Below, piece by piece: positions 18,597 through 28,830 of a stretch of 64,000 nucleotides of DNA. The first letter of the stretch is position 1. Each line of letters starts with the position of its first letter. Made by a program: the position numbers and the translations under genes. The stretch spans positions 5,900,001 to 5,964,000 of the forward strand of contig JAGUCH010000009.1 of the NCBI GenBank assembly GCA_019096065.1, read 5' to 3'. This DNA comes from Paracyclopina nana. Lineage: Eukaryota; Arthropoda; Copepoda; Cyclopoida; Cyclopettidae. Under the pieces are notes generated by a model, which did no database searches, had not been told where the DNA came from, and was given only the letters and a program-made list of their open reading frames with translations.

Positions 18597-21500
18597 ATGT
18601 TGTTTGACACTGGCTCCAATATTTCCCTGTTATCGCGTATGGCATTCAGGAGAATTGCCCCCCAACTAAGACCTCAGAGAATTACAAACGCTCCGATGTT
18701 ACGTGCAACATGTGCTTCCGGAAACACTTTAAGGATCAATGGACTTTATGAAATAGACTGTATGATAGAAGGCCGACAGTTGAAGTGGCCATTTTACGTG
18801 TGCGAGGGACTCGCACTTGATGGGATCGTGGGTATTGACCTGATCCATGCTACCGGCTTGTTTTATGATCCCATATCGATGAAAATCCGCTCTGCAAATA
18901 AGTTTCCACTTGAGGCCAGAACTCAGAAGAAGACGTACATACCTGCCAGAAGTGTCGCTACAATTTCCGTGCTGCTGAAGAACCAGGATAATGGGCCCTT
19001 AGCTCACTTTGAAGGATGTCTCCAAAGAAGCGATGCCATCCAACTTTGCAAGGAGGATTGCCTCATCCGTTCTAATCAACAAGGAATCGCTAATATTAAG
19101 GTTACTAATGCGGGATTATTGCCTTTTAAGATAGACAAGGTTTCTTTCACAGAGCAAATTTTGAGTGTCGATAAGATTATCCCAGTACATGATGTGTTTT
19201 TAAAAGATAAAAATGTTATAGGGAGGCTTTCTAGACAGGTGGAGGACTACATTCTAAAGCATGCAAATCTTGATCACCTTTCTCCTAATCTATGTCAGAG
19301 TTATTTGAAGTGTTTACCTCGTAATTCTGACATTATTTCCACTTCAGAATTTGACTTGGGTGACGGCACCCTGATGACACACAAATTTGACACACATGAC
19401 CACCGACCAGTTCATGTTAGACAATTCCAGATTCCCATGTCACATCTTGATGAAATCAACAAAAGCATTGAAGATTGGCTGGAGATGAACATTTTGGAAC
19501 CCTGCAATTCTCCCTGGAACTCAAGTATTTTCTGTGTGCCCAAGAAACTGACAGGAGCTACTGCTTGGAGACCAATGGTCGAGTATAGAAATCAAAGGAT
19601 TGTTCCTGTACTTCTGCGAGGTGGTGAACCTCACAATATCCCTGTTAAGGCCATTAAGGACATGGCATTTCTGAAAAAGCCACGAGGGCTTCTGCAAGGT
19701 GGTGAACCTCACAATATCACTTTTGAGGCCATGGAGGACATGGCAGTTCTGAAGAAGTCACGAGGGCTTCTGCAAGGTGGTGAACCTCACAATATCACTT
19801 TTGAGGCCATGGAGGACATGGCATTTCTGAAGAAGTCAAGAGGGCTTCTGCAAGGTGGTGATGAACCTCACAATATCACTTTTGAGGCCATGGAGGACAT
19901 GGCAGTTCTGAAGAAGTCACGAGGGCTTCTGCAAGGTGGTGAACCTCACAATATCACTTTTGAGGCCATGGAGGACATGGCATTTCTGAAGAAGTCACGA
20001 GGGCTTCTGCAAGGTGGTGATGAACCTCACAATATCACTTTTGAGGCCATGGAGGACATGGCAGTTCTGAAGAAGTCACGAGGGCTTCTGCAAGGTGGTG
20101 AACCTCACAATATCACTTTTGAGGCCATGGAGGACATGGCAGTTCTGGAGAAGTCACAAGGGCTTCTGCAAGGTGGTGAACCTCACAATATCACTTTTGA
20201 GGCCATGGAGGACATGGCAGTTCTGAAGAAGTCACAAGGGCATCTGCAAGGTGGTGAAACCCACAATAGCACTGTTGAGGCCATGGATGACATGGCAGTT
20301 CTGAAGAAGCTACGAGAGCTTCTGCAAAGTGGTGAAACCCACAGTAATTCCGTCGAGGCCATGGAGGCCATGAGAGACATGACAGTAATGAAGAAACTTG
20401 AGGCCATGGAGGACATGGCAGTTATGAAGAGGCTACAAGAGAGTGGTGAAACCCACTGTAGCACTGTTGAGGCCATGGAGGACATGGCAGTAATGAAGAA
20501 ACTACAAAAGAGTGGTGAAACCCACAGTAATTCCGTTGAGGCCATGGAGGACATGGCAGTTATGAAGAGGCTACAAGAGAGTGGAGAAACCCACTGTAGC
20601 ACTGTTGAGGCCATGGAGGACATGGCAGTAATGAAGAAACTACAAAAGAGTGGTGAAACCCACAGTAATTCCGTTGAGGCCATGGAGGACATGGCAGTTA
20701 TGAAGAGGCTACAAGAGAGTGGAGAAACCCACTGTAGCACTGTTGAGGCCATGGAGGACATGGCAGTAATGAAGAAACTACAAAAGAGTGGTGAAACCCA
20801 CAGTAATTCCGTTGAGGCCATGGAGGACATGGCAGTAATGAAGAAACTACAAGAGAGTGGTGAAACCCACAGTAATTCCGTCGAGGCCATGGAGAGCCTG
20901 GCAGTTATGAAGAAACTCCGGAAATGTATTGAAACCCTAAGTATAGTTGTTGACACCATAGAAGACAGGGCAACCATGAGGAAGCTACAATCTACAGACT
21001 TGGTTGTTGCGGCTTTACTTTCCTTTGTTAAACAAGGACTTGTACCCAGACAACCTAAGTTGAAATGGATTATTAAAAGATATGGCCCTATTTTTGAAGT
21101 CAAGAATGACTTGTTGTTTGTGATGAGTGGGCCCAAATCAGTGTTGGCAGCACCGGCTGTTTGTCATGCTGACATTATTAGTGCTGCGCATGCAGCTGTT
21201 GGGCACAAGGGCATCAACAAAACCAGTGAAAGAATTCATGAGCAGTATTTTTGGCCTAGTTTATTGACTGATGTTGAGGAATACATCAGTTCATGTTGGA
21301 AATGTGACAAAACCAAACCTGAGCAATCACATCTGAATGTGGAATTGCTGCCCCACCAGCAACTCAAGGGCCCCCTGGAGAGGGTCCATGCTGACCTCTT
21401 TGGACCTTGGAGGGATTCAGATGGAAAGAAGTATATTTTGGTTATCATGGAGTCTGTTAGTAAGTATGCAGAGTTTGTCACTCTGGTAGACAAACAATCT

Positions 21501-22262
21501 GACACTGTTCCTGGGGCCATTTTTAATCGATGGATTGCAAGATTCGGCTTGCCAGCTGTGCTCATTGCTGATGGAGGGACAGAATTCACCTCACAGTTGA
21601 GTCAATCTCTTTATAATCTGCTCCGGGTAGATAAGAGCACAACCAGCCCTAGTCACCCTCAATGCAATTCAGCTGCTGAAGTTATTAATAAGCACACTAT
21701 AAGTTACTTGCCGAAAATGCTTGATACATCTTCTCCTTTGAGTGAGACAACAAGAATGAGTCCATTCTTCCTCCTTTTTGGAGTGCATCCCAGAAAACCA
21801 TTAATGGATCCAAATATGGTTTTAGATGCCAAGATCAAGCCAGAAAACTTTAGGAAAGGGTTATTGGTTTGGTTGGATTGCCCAGAACTTCTGAAATTCA
21901 GCCCCAAAATTCCCCTCAAATCAGAGGAACCAGCTGCCAGCATTGCCTCTCCGATGACGACAACACCTCCACTTATTAAGCAAGAACCAGACTCTCCACC
22001 TGCTGAAGAGGTACTCATTCATGACGATGTGCATGAACCCACTCAAGATGATCAACCACCAGACTTGCTGTCAAGAAGTAACCCTGGCTCTCCTAGGAAA
22101 CTACTCAACCGTTTCCGTGACAGCTTCCGAGGGGGACGAGACCCCACAAGCTCATTGACACGCAATCAGGCTAGAGCTCAACGAGTTTTGATAGAAGACC
22201 AGCCTTTACCAGCCAGGGCGCCAGAATACAAGCCTGGCCGGGGGCGACCTAAGAAAAAATGA
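18597..22262 (+). CDS. pol: LTR element pol region (protease, RT start, repeat array, integrase)
   Basis: One long open region. A retropepsin with LFDTGSNIS and DGIVGIDLI comes first. It is followed by the N-terminal part of reverse transcriptase (SPWNSSIFCVPKK), an 18-unit repeat array (residues ~339-798), then an integrase with an H2C2 zinc-binding segment (HAAVGHKG...CWKC) and DDE-type core (VHADLFGP, LIADGGTEF), ending in a basic tail. Family assignment: Ty3/gypsy. Confidence 0.85.
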   Translation: MLFDTGSNISLLSRMAFRRIAPQLRPQRITNAPMLRATCASGNTLRINGLYEIDCMIEGRQLKWPFYVCEGLALDGIVGIDLIHATGLFYDPISMKIRSANKFPLEARTQKKTYIPARSVATISVLLKNQDNGPLAHFEGCLQRSDAIQLCKEDCLIRSNQQGIANIKVTNAGLLPFKIDKVSFTEQILSVDKIIPVHDVFLKDKNVIGRLSRQVEDYILKHANLDHLSPNLCQSYLKCLPRNSDIISTSEFDLGDGTLMTHKFDTHDHRPVHVRQFQIPMSHLDEINKSIEDWLEMNILEPCNSPWNSSIFCVPKKLTGATAWRPMVEYRNQRIVPVLLRGGEPHNIPVKAIKDMAFLKKPRGLLQGGEPHNITFEAMEDMAVLKKSRGLLQGGEPHNITFEAMEDMAFLKKSRGLLQGGDEPHNITFEAMEDMAVLKKSRGLLQGGEPHNITFEAMEDMAFLKKSRGLLQGGDEPHNITFEAMEDMAVLKKSRGLLQGGEPHNITFEAMEDMAVLEKSQGLLQGGEPHNITFEAMEDMAVLKKSQGHLQGGETHNSTVEAMDDMAVLKKLRELLQSGETHSNSVEAMEAMRDMTVMKKLEAMEDMAVMKRLQESGETHCSTVEAMEDMAVMKKLQKSGETHSNSVEAMEDMAVMKRLQESGETHCSTVEAMEDMAVMKKLQKSGETHSNSVEAMEDMAVMKRLQESGETHCSTVEAMEDMAVMKKLQKSGETHSNSVEAMEDMAVMKKLQESGETHSNSVEAMESLAVMKKLRKCIETLSIVVDTIEDRATMRKLQSTDLVVAALLSFVKQGLVPRQPKLKWIIKRYGPIFEVKNDLLFVMSGPKSVLAAPAVCHADIISAAHAAVGHKGINKTSERIHEQYFWPSLLTDVEEYISSCWKCDKTKPEQSHLNVELLPHQQLKGPLERVHADLFGPWRDSDGKKYILVIMESVSKYAEFVTLVDKQSDTVPGAIFNRWIARFGLPAVLIADGGTEFTSQLSQSLYNLLRVDKSTTSPSHPQCNSAAEVINKHTISYLPKMLDTSSPLSETTRMSPFFLLFGVHPRKPLMDPNMVLDAKIKPENFRKGLLVWLDCPELLKFSPKIPLKSEEPAASIASPMTTTPPLIKQEPDSPPAEEVLIHDDVHEPTQDDQPPDLLSRSNPGSPRKLLNRFRDSFRGGRDPTSSLTRNQARAQRVLIEDQPLPARAPEYKPGRGRPKKK
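19611..20990 (+). repeat. In-frame tandem repeat array inside pol
   Basis: About 18 units spanning 1380 bp. The first nine are 78-81 bp and encode GGEPHNITFEAMEDMAVLKK followed by SRGLLQ. The later ones are 69 bp and encode SGETHSNSVEAMEDMAVMKK, alternating with SGETHCST versions as a 138-bp higher-order repeat. All units keep the reading frame. Neighbouring units are nearly identical, so the array expanded recently. Confidence 0.9.
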
Positions 22263-22421
22263 TGTCTGCCTTAACATGACTTGGTCATAATTATCCTGTT
22301 TGACCTGACCTGACAAACCCGACGTTTGACTTTACACTTTCTAACTTTTATGACTTGGTGGTGGTTTTCGTTAATACCTTCATCCCCCTGTTAACAACAG
22401 CTTTCTTTAGCTTGGGAGGGA

Positions 22422-22662
22422 TGTTATGTTTTTATAACTTTCACCATTCATGGCGCTAGCGCGTCGTCCTTCAGTAATATAGTAGTATAGTAGCATAGTA
22501 CGAGCCGCGCTGCCTAACCACACTTTCACCTAGCAGGATGTACAATGCGATTTCACCTTGACAGTACATTGTATATACAGTGCTTGGTTGAGAAATAAAC
22601 TCAGTTGTGGCTTTGTACGAGAGAAGTCAAGTTCCATAATGTAGACACCAAAATTCTCAACA
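22422..22662 (+). repeat. 3' LTR
   Basis: 241 bp, identical by eye to 17011-17251. Preceded by the purine-rich tract GGGAGGGA. Confidence 0.93.
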
Positions 22663-22666
22663 AATA

Positions 22667-23280
22667 ATTGCCATGATTAAGAATTACAAAATTGAAAATA
22701 TTTTTAACATTGATCATTTTTGAATACGTTTTTGCATGCAAATGTTCATTTTAGATGAGCAGGGCCAAAAATAAGCATGAAACAGGCCTTTAAAAAGGCC
22801 TAATTTGCCCACAAAAATGCTGCTCGGTCCCGGGCTGAACTCGTTGACTTTCATTTCTTCTAATATATTCGGGCATTTTAAAGGCATGAATAAAAGCACT
22901 TTTTTAATTATTTTCATTAATTTGAAATTTTTTGGGCGATTTCCACGCCTCAATGGGTCACATTGAGCGTTTTACTTCACATGGGGTGACCCCACTGTGC
23001 TCGTGCTTTTTGACGAGTTTTTATCAGCTGTAATCATTGCGATACTTTGATGTGCAGGAATTTATTTTTTGCCACTCCAAAGAGCTCTGCTCCATGGGAT
23101 TTGCCCCGAATCAAGTCTAACGAGGTAGAACGAAAAAAAGCAGCACTCTTCAATGTAATTTGGCTCATTTCAGGTATGAAAACGTGACAATCACCCGCGA
23201 TTTTATCTGGGTCCAACACACACACAAAAAAAAGTAGAGTAGAAGTGCATTAGGGTAAATTATAACTGAATTTCCAACGT
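22667..23280. other. Non-coding stretch right of the LTR element
   Basis: AT-rich DNA with one element-end-like motif (TAGATGAGCAGGGCC near 22753). No gene seen. Confidence 0.4.
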
Positions 23281-23769
23281 AATGCCCCGTTCACCTATGC
23301 AACTTTTTCGCTACTTTCTTTTCTAGACTAACGAAAAAAGTTGCTGTTACTCAAATAATTTGTTAATGCTGTTGTAGCCCTTCAAGAACTATTCTTAAGT
23401 GTACATATGCAATAGATGATTCTAGGGTTGACAAAACTAGTTTATGAAGCCATCAAAATTGCGTAATTAGCAGGCTTTATTGAATGTTTTGGTCTGCCCT
23501 AACTTGTTTAGTTTGTCCTAAAGTTAGGATTAGCTAAACCATTGTTATTATGCATGTTAAACTCTCAACTGACAGCAGAGCAGCGAAGATTTAACCAACC
23601 CTAGCTAGCATGCGCTTAACTTGTTTGGCTCGCTTAGACAATTATTATGCTGATAACTGGTTTCATTCTCTGACTGCCCAACATTTTTGTCGTTCTGGAG
23701 TAGCGACAATTTTTCTCAAGACTGCTGACGTTATGAATGATTTTGTTGCGGTAGATGAACAGGGCATAA
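23281..23769. mobile_element. ~489-bp TIR element, GTTCATCTAC family (long form), copy 1
   Basis: It starts AATGCCCCGTTCACCTATGC and ends GTAGATGAACAGGGCAT. The whole interior is homologous, in inverted orientation, to 33871-34350 (shared CTAACTTGTTTAGTTTGTCC, CGCTTAGACAATT region and CTCAAGACTGCTGACGTTA). No transposase is encoded. Confidence 0.8.
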
Positions 23770-23942
23770 ATGTGACCTCCAAAAATGGATATGAAACACC
23801 TGGTGAACGTCTAGAAGGAACTCTGTAAGGAAAACTTGTTTAAAGAAGGGGTACATTGAATATTTCACCAGCATTGCTGCCAACCGACAACTGTCTTTTC
23901 CTTCCATTCTTGAATATTGTGACCCAGCAGGCAAAGTAACTT

Positions 23943-24243
23943 AAGGTGACGTTCATCTTCTATGTTATGGCGCATAGTGAGTTATTCCATCTCTGGGTCA
24001 ATTTCAGTTTTGCATACTGAAAGTAAAATTGTAAGATTACAATTGAGACTCATTTTGAAGTGCGATGATTTGACAACATTTTCTTGCACAAAAAGTGCAT
24101 TTTTTGACAAAAAAAATTAAGGAAGCGTTCAAAAGCATAATTTTGAAAAACGTATTTTTAGCATCAAAAAGGTATAAAATAATGCAAATTCTATCACTTT
24201 CATCACTTTAAAAATCATGGGCAAGTAGATGAACATTGCATGA
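23943..24243. mobile_element. ~300-bp TIR element with central hairpin
   Basis: Left end AAGGTGACGTTCATCT and right end GTAGATGAACATTGCATGA. The centre has the family hairpin TTTCAGTTTTGCATACTGAAA at about 24003, followed by ACAATTGAGACTCATTTTGA and GATGATTTG, the conserved core. Confidence 0.7.
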
Positions 24244-24957
24244 ATTTTCATTTAAAAAATAATTTGCATTTAAGGTAAAAATGTTAAAACGCAAAATGGA
24301 GTACATGACCACCACTTTAAGTAAGCCATTATAATAATTTCAAAAGATGATTAGCAGTAAATTCCAAGTTTTTCAGGCGTACACACACACATGTTCTGTA
24401 GTTTCGGGAGATTTTTATGCTGATCATGCAGGTCATGCCATAAATAAGAATAATCTCCAAATGTCGTGATGTGGAGCCAGACAAAAAGGAATTGACCTCC
24501 CTCGGGATGCAAACGGCTGGCAGACTAATGTGACTTAAACTGACCAATTATTAGCAAAAGTGGAGGAAGATTTTGGTCAAACCAAAAAAACAACCACCCA
24601 AAAAACATGCAAATTTCCCACTGTAAAAAAAGGAGACATAAGAGCAACGGAATTTATTTTTCTCTTTGACTATTGATAAAGTTGTAAAATGAGCAATTAG
24701 CACGTACACTTTCGCTTGGCTGACCTTCGAATTACAATTTGAGAACAGATGCAACTGATGAAAAACCCTTTTAAAAAGCTCATAAAAGCTTGCCGGTCAT
24801 AAAAACGAGGGATGATTCTACATTTACTCCATTGGAAATTACCGCTTTGGAACATCTGCTTTGAATTCCCCTTTTTTGGGAATGTATTACAAAGTTCATC
24901 GGAAAATGAAGCCAAGGGTTCTCCATGAGAAAACTGGCTAAATGAGCAATCAAATTT
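24244..24957. other. Non-coding stretch
   Basis: AT-rich, no supportable gene; a few (CA)n bases near 24381. Nothing else is recognised. Confidence 0.4.
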
Positions 24958-25065
24958 TATGCGGTGTTCATCTACTGGAGCATTTGTCAAAAATTTTGAC
25001 ATTTACTACTTTTCCTAGTAAGGTTCATTTTTTACACATGCTGCTACTATACTTTTGAAATATAA

Positions 25066-25218
25066 GCCCGGTTCCAACAACAAAATAAGTATAGTATAAG
25101 TACGATTAACCAGTATAGTATGGTACAGCTGAGCGCGCGAGCTAGCAGGCACCATACTATACTTATAAGTATAAGTAAGGTGTCCATACTGTACTGATTT
25201 TCATTGTTGGAACCGGGC
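25066..25218. mobile_element. 153-bp MITE (GCCCGGTTCCAACA family), copy 2
   Basis: Perfect 14-bp terminal inverted repeats GCCCGGTTCCAACA. The interior is palindromic around GCTGAGCGCGCGAGCTAGC and has many TATAGTAT motifs. Identical by eye to copy 3 at 26912-27064. Flanks are TAA at left and TAT at right. Confidence 0.88.
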
Positions 25219-25234
25219 TATTAGATACAGTTTT

Positions 25235-25610
25235 TGAAGTAAAATACACTTTTGACATAAAATACAGTTTTTGACATAAAATACAGTTTTTGACATAAAA
25301 TACAGTTTTTGACATAAAATACAGTTTTTGACATAAAATACAGTTTTTGACTAAATACACTTTTGACATAAAATACAGTTTTTGACATAAAATACAGTTT
25401 TTGACATAAAATACAGTTTTTGGCATAAAATACATTTTTTGATTAATTAAAGTTTTTAACGTAAAATACAGTTTTTGATGTAAGAAAAAGTTTTTGATGT
25501 AAAATACAGTTTTTGACTGAATACAGTTCTTGACTAAAAACAGTTTTTGACTAAATACAGTTTTTGACTAAACACAGTTTTTAACTACATAAAGTTTTTG
25601 ACGCAAAATT
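25235..25610 (+). repeat. 19-bp minisatellite (TTTTTGACATAAAATACAG)
   Basis: About 18-20 units; the consensus TTTTTGACATAAAATACAG changes toward TTTTTGACTAAATACAG at the right. Clearly related to the larger array at 27301-28125. Apparent proteins on the minus strand here are products of the repeat. Confidence 0.9.
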
Positions 25611-26433
25611 CATTATTTTGTCGAGGTAATCAATACAAATCATCGCACTTTCAAATGCGTCTCAATTGTCAACTCCCAATTTCATATTCAGTTTGCAGGA
25701 CTGAAATCAAAGTCGATATGAAACAGAAGAAAGACGGCAACACTCTATAGATGAACGTCACATTAATGAGCAATCAAGCCGGTTTTGAGGGGCAAAAACA
25801 AGAGTGAATTTGCATCTGAATTGCTTTTGAATACTAATTTTGTGTGCAAAAATGGACTCTGCTTTCACGGAATTTTCCCATCATGCAGCAAAATAAATGC
25901 TTTTGCCAATAAGAAAGCCTGATGAAAAATTGCAGCTGCATGCACACAATTTTTATTTGTTCTACTCACTCCCATTCAAATGAGGAAGAAAGGCAATTAT
26001 CATTTTTCACAGCAGCAGTAGCAGCATGAACAAAAAACAAACTTAACTGAAAAACAGAATGACATCATGAAAACATCAAAGCCCATTATTGTCTGCTGCT
26101 TTTAATTGTTTGAGCTTGTCACTCAGTGCAAAAAAGGGCTTTTATCTGACACATTCCTTTGCTTTGCTGCTGCTGGGCAACTTTGATGTCCATGGATAAT
26201 CAGATATAGCCCATTTTTTGCCACACACTTAGTAGCAAATGCTAGAAAAGAGATGGTCAGTAGCAATGGCCACATTTGGTCATGGGAACCAAATCTGCAT
26301 TTTGAAACAAACAAAGAGAAAAGAGGATTGCATGGCAGCTTTTGGGCAACTGAAATTATCCCCAAATCCAGCCAAAAATTGTGCTTTGGTGGGAGACCAC
26401 CAGCTTACATAATTTGCCAGTGTGTGTGCAATT

Positions 26434-26746
26434 ATTGCGATGTTCATTTAGGCAAAGCGAGAAAATCTTGTCGTGAAGCAACGTCTTTCATGTTGTGGTC
26501 ATTTTCAGTTTTGCAAACTGAAAGTAAAGCATAAGGATGCCAATTTTAATTCATTGCCAAGCATCAAGATTTGCCATTATTGCTATTTTTACAGTCGAAA
26601 TTGAAAACATCGTCAAAAAAAATTAATGTCATGCAAAATGCAAATGGGCATAAAAATTGCTAAATTAAGGCCAAAATTAAAAAAGATTGTCAAAAAAATT
26701 AAAGTCAATCAAAATGCAAATGACCAGTAGATGAACGGGACATTAA
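26434..26746. mobile_element. ~313-bp TIR element with central hairpin
   Basis: Left end ATTGCGATGTTCATTTAGG and right end GTAGATGAACGGGACATTA. Hairpin TTTTCAGTTTTGCAAACTGAAA near 26503 is followed by the conserved core with CCAATTTTAATTCATTGCC. Confidence 0.65.
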
Positions 26747-26911
26747 GTGAAAAGTGGGATTACTGCTTGATTAGAGCTGTTTTACATAGTTAATGAGTTA
26801 CAGTGGGAATTACTCCATTTTGGGAAGAAACCGAGAGTTTTTATGAGGGGCAATTTCTTGCTGCTAACGCTCATTGAAGTTGATGTCCAGTGGAAAAAGG
26901 GTAGCTCATAA

Positions 26912-27064
26912 GCCCGGTTCCAACAACAAAATAAGTATAGTATAAGTACGATTAACCAGTATAGTATGGTACAGCTGAGCGCGCGAGCTAGCAGGCACCA
27001 TACTATACTTATAAGTATAAGTAAGGTGTCCATACTGTACTGATTTTCATTGTTGGAACCGGGC
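26912..27064. mobile_element. 153-bp MITE (GCCCGGTTCCAACA family), copy 3
   Basis: Identical by eye to copy 2. TAA lies on both sides (26909-26911, 27065-27067), giving the clearest target duplication of the three copies. Confidence 0.9.
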
Positions 27065-27118
27065 TAATAATAGTATGCAAAGCTTGGCTTTTGGCTTTAC
27101 CCCTCTCAAAAATGTGGC

Positions 27119-27263
27119 ACAGTTCAGCTCATTTCCCCAGTGCAGCAGTACGATACGTTTTACCCCCGACCAAACAACAAAGCTCTTTCAAACTTTGAAA
27201 CAAAAGGGGAAGAAGGATTGAAATGTTTGTTGTGGCAATTTCATTTTTCCTAGTCGTGGCCCG
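27119..27263 (+). repeat. Left copy of a ~140-bp duplicated block
   Basis: Shares TTTTACCCCCGACCA and CAAAAGGGGAAGAAGGATTG with 28147-28285. The two copies flank the large minisatellite. No coding content is recognised. Confidence 0.75.
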
Positions 27264-27280
27264 AGCAATCATTTTAGACT

Positions 27281-28130
27281 TAATGTGGTGTTCATCTACT
27301 TAGTTTTTACGTAAAATACAGTTTTTGATGAAAATTACACATTTTGATGTAAAATACAGTTTTTGATGTAAAATACAGTTTTTGATGTAAAATACAGTTT
27401 TTGGCTCATTATCTTCCGCGTCTTTGATCGTGACTTGGTTACGGTTGTTATCGCTTCTTATTTACTGACATCGCAACCTCGTCAGTAAATAAGAACCGAT
27501 AACAACCGCAACCATGCTACGATCAAAGACGCGGAAGATATTGAGCCTTTGATGTAAAATACAGTTTTTGATGTAAAATACAGTTTTTGATGTAAAATAC
27601 AGTTTTTGATGTAAAATACAGTTTTTGATGTAAAATACAGTTTTTGATGTAAAATACAGTTTTTGATTTAAAATACAGTTTTTGATGTAAAATACAGTTT
27701 TTGATGTAAAATACAGTTTTTGATGTAAAATACAGTTTTTGATGTAAAATACAGTTTTTGATGTAAAATACAGTTTTTGATGTAAAATACAGTTTTTGAT
27801 GTAAAATACAGTTTTTGATGTAAAATACTACAGTTTTTTTTTACTTCAAATACACTTTTTGACGTAAGATACAGTTTTCGAATTAAAATACAGTTTTTGA
27901 TGTAAAATACAGTTTTTGATGTAAAATACAGTTTTTGATGTAAAATACAGTTTTTTATGTAAAATACAGTTTTTGATGTAAAATACAGTTTTTGATGTAA
28001 AATACAGTTTTTGATTTAAAATACAGAGTTTTTGATGTAAAATACTACAGTTTTTTTTTACTTCAAATACACTTTTTGACGTAAGATACAGTTTTCGAAT
28101 TAAAATACAGTTTTTGACTTAAAATACATT
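27281..28130 (+). repeat. Large 19-bp minisatellite next to a GTTCATCTAC element end
   Basis: After the element end TAATGTGGTGTTCATCTAC (27281-27299), about 35-40 units of TTTTTGATGTAAAATACAG run to about 28130. They are interrupted by a fold-back insert (27403-27547). A ~75-bp variant block with TTTACTTCAAATACAC occurs twice (about 27838 and 28055), a higher-order repeat. Confidence 0.9.
27403..27547. mobile_element. 145-bp fold-back element inserted in the minisatellite
   Basis: 67-bp inverted arms from GGCTCATTATCTTCCGCG to CGCGGAAGATATTGAGCC, with about six mismatches and an 11-base loop, sit inside an otherwise regular array. The left arm runs into TCTTATTTACTGAC. No coding content. Confidence 0.85.
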
Positions 28131-28146
28131 TTAAACCTAAGCTATC

Positions 28147-28285
28147 AAAGTTCAGCTCAATTTCTCAGTACTACATGTTTTACCCCCGACCAGACAACAA
28201 AGCTCTTTCAAGCTTAGAAACAAAAGGGGAAGAAGGATTGAAATGTTTGTTGTGGCAATTTCATTTTTCCCAGTCGTGACCTGAA
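28147..28285 (+). repeat. Right copy of the ~140-bp duplicated block
   Basis: Matches 27119-27263 with a few substitutions and indels. Confidence 0.75.
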
Positions 28286-28547
28286 TTCGAGAGCGCGTTA
28301 GTTACATGGTGAAAAATGGGCGCAAATGAAGCACATCTTCTTTGCCATAGTGTGAAAATTGGCGATGCTGCCGGTCAAGCTTCGCATCTGCTGCCATTTC
28401 ACGAACTTTGACACTTGACTAATCGACTCAACGTCCGCAAAACCTTTTTTTTCCCTTACTACTGCGTGAGGTCTTTTGAGGCCCGGTTCACCTGCTATTT
28501 TTTCAAAAATCAATCTTAATTAACGCCTAAAGAAGACTCTCAAATAG

Positions 28548-28830
28548 AAATTAAATTCTACTTTTGAAACCCAATTTTTTTTTAAATCAATGAATTGAAT
28601 TTTTTTGGTTAATTTTGAATTTTTTAAAAAAGCTTTGAAAATGGTTTTGGTTAGTTTTGATTTTTTTTAAAAAAATCAATGAATTGAATTTTTTTGGTTA
28701 ATTTTGAAATTCTTAAAAAGCTTTGAAATTGGTTTTGGTTAATTTTGAATTTTTTTTGGTTAATTTTGAATTTTTGAAAAAGCTTTAAAAATGGTTTTGG
28801 TTAGTTTTGAATTTTTAAAAAGTTAATTCT
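28548..28830 (+). repeat. Tandem AT-rich repeat (GGTTAATTTTGAATTTTT)
   Basis: About four units of 60-70 bp containing AAAGCTTTGAAAATGG and TTTTGGTTAATTTTGAATTT. Low-complexity, non-coding. Confidence 0.75.

Larger units (their letters stand above)
17011..22662 (+). mobile_element. Ty3/gypsy-type LTR retrotransposon
   Basis: A 5.65-kb element bounded by 241-bp LTRs (TG...CA) that are identical as far as I can read, flanked by a 4-bp AATA duplication (17007-17010, 22663-22666). The order is LTR, primer-binding-site-like TGGTGGCAGC at 17254, gag, protease, start of reverse transcriptase, a long in-frame repeat array, integrase, a purine-rich GGGAGGGA just before the 3' LTR. Protease before RT and RT before integrase mark the Ty3/gypsy order. 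Identical LTRs indicate a very young insertion. As a whole the element looks incomplete, with about one large disruption in pol, so it is probably mobilised only in trans if at all. Confidence 0.9.
24958..25765. mobile_element. TIR element holding a minisatellite and a nested MITE
   Basis: Left end TTATGCGGTGTTCATCTAC and right end ATAGATGAACGTCACATTA. Inside are the 153-bp MITE (25066-25218), a 19-bp tandem array (25235-25610) and the family hairpin TTCAGTTTGCAGGACTGAAA near 25686. Size variation in the family is thus due to array growth and nested insertion. Confidence 0.65.

Noticed and set aside
20183-21136. Long minus-strand open frame opposite the pol repeats
   Set aside because: Mirror image of the tandem repeat in pol; no independent domain.
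25163-25435. Repetitive open frame on the minus strand (YFMSKTVFYVKNCILC-like)
   Set aside because: It is a translation of the 19-bp minisatellite; unit length and base composition explain the open frame.
25235-28125. Regular direct repeats that might suggest a CRISPR array
   Set aside because: Units are adjacent without unique spacers and the window is eukaryotic; these are minisatellites.
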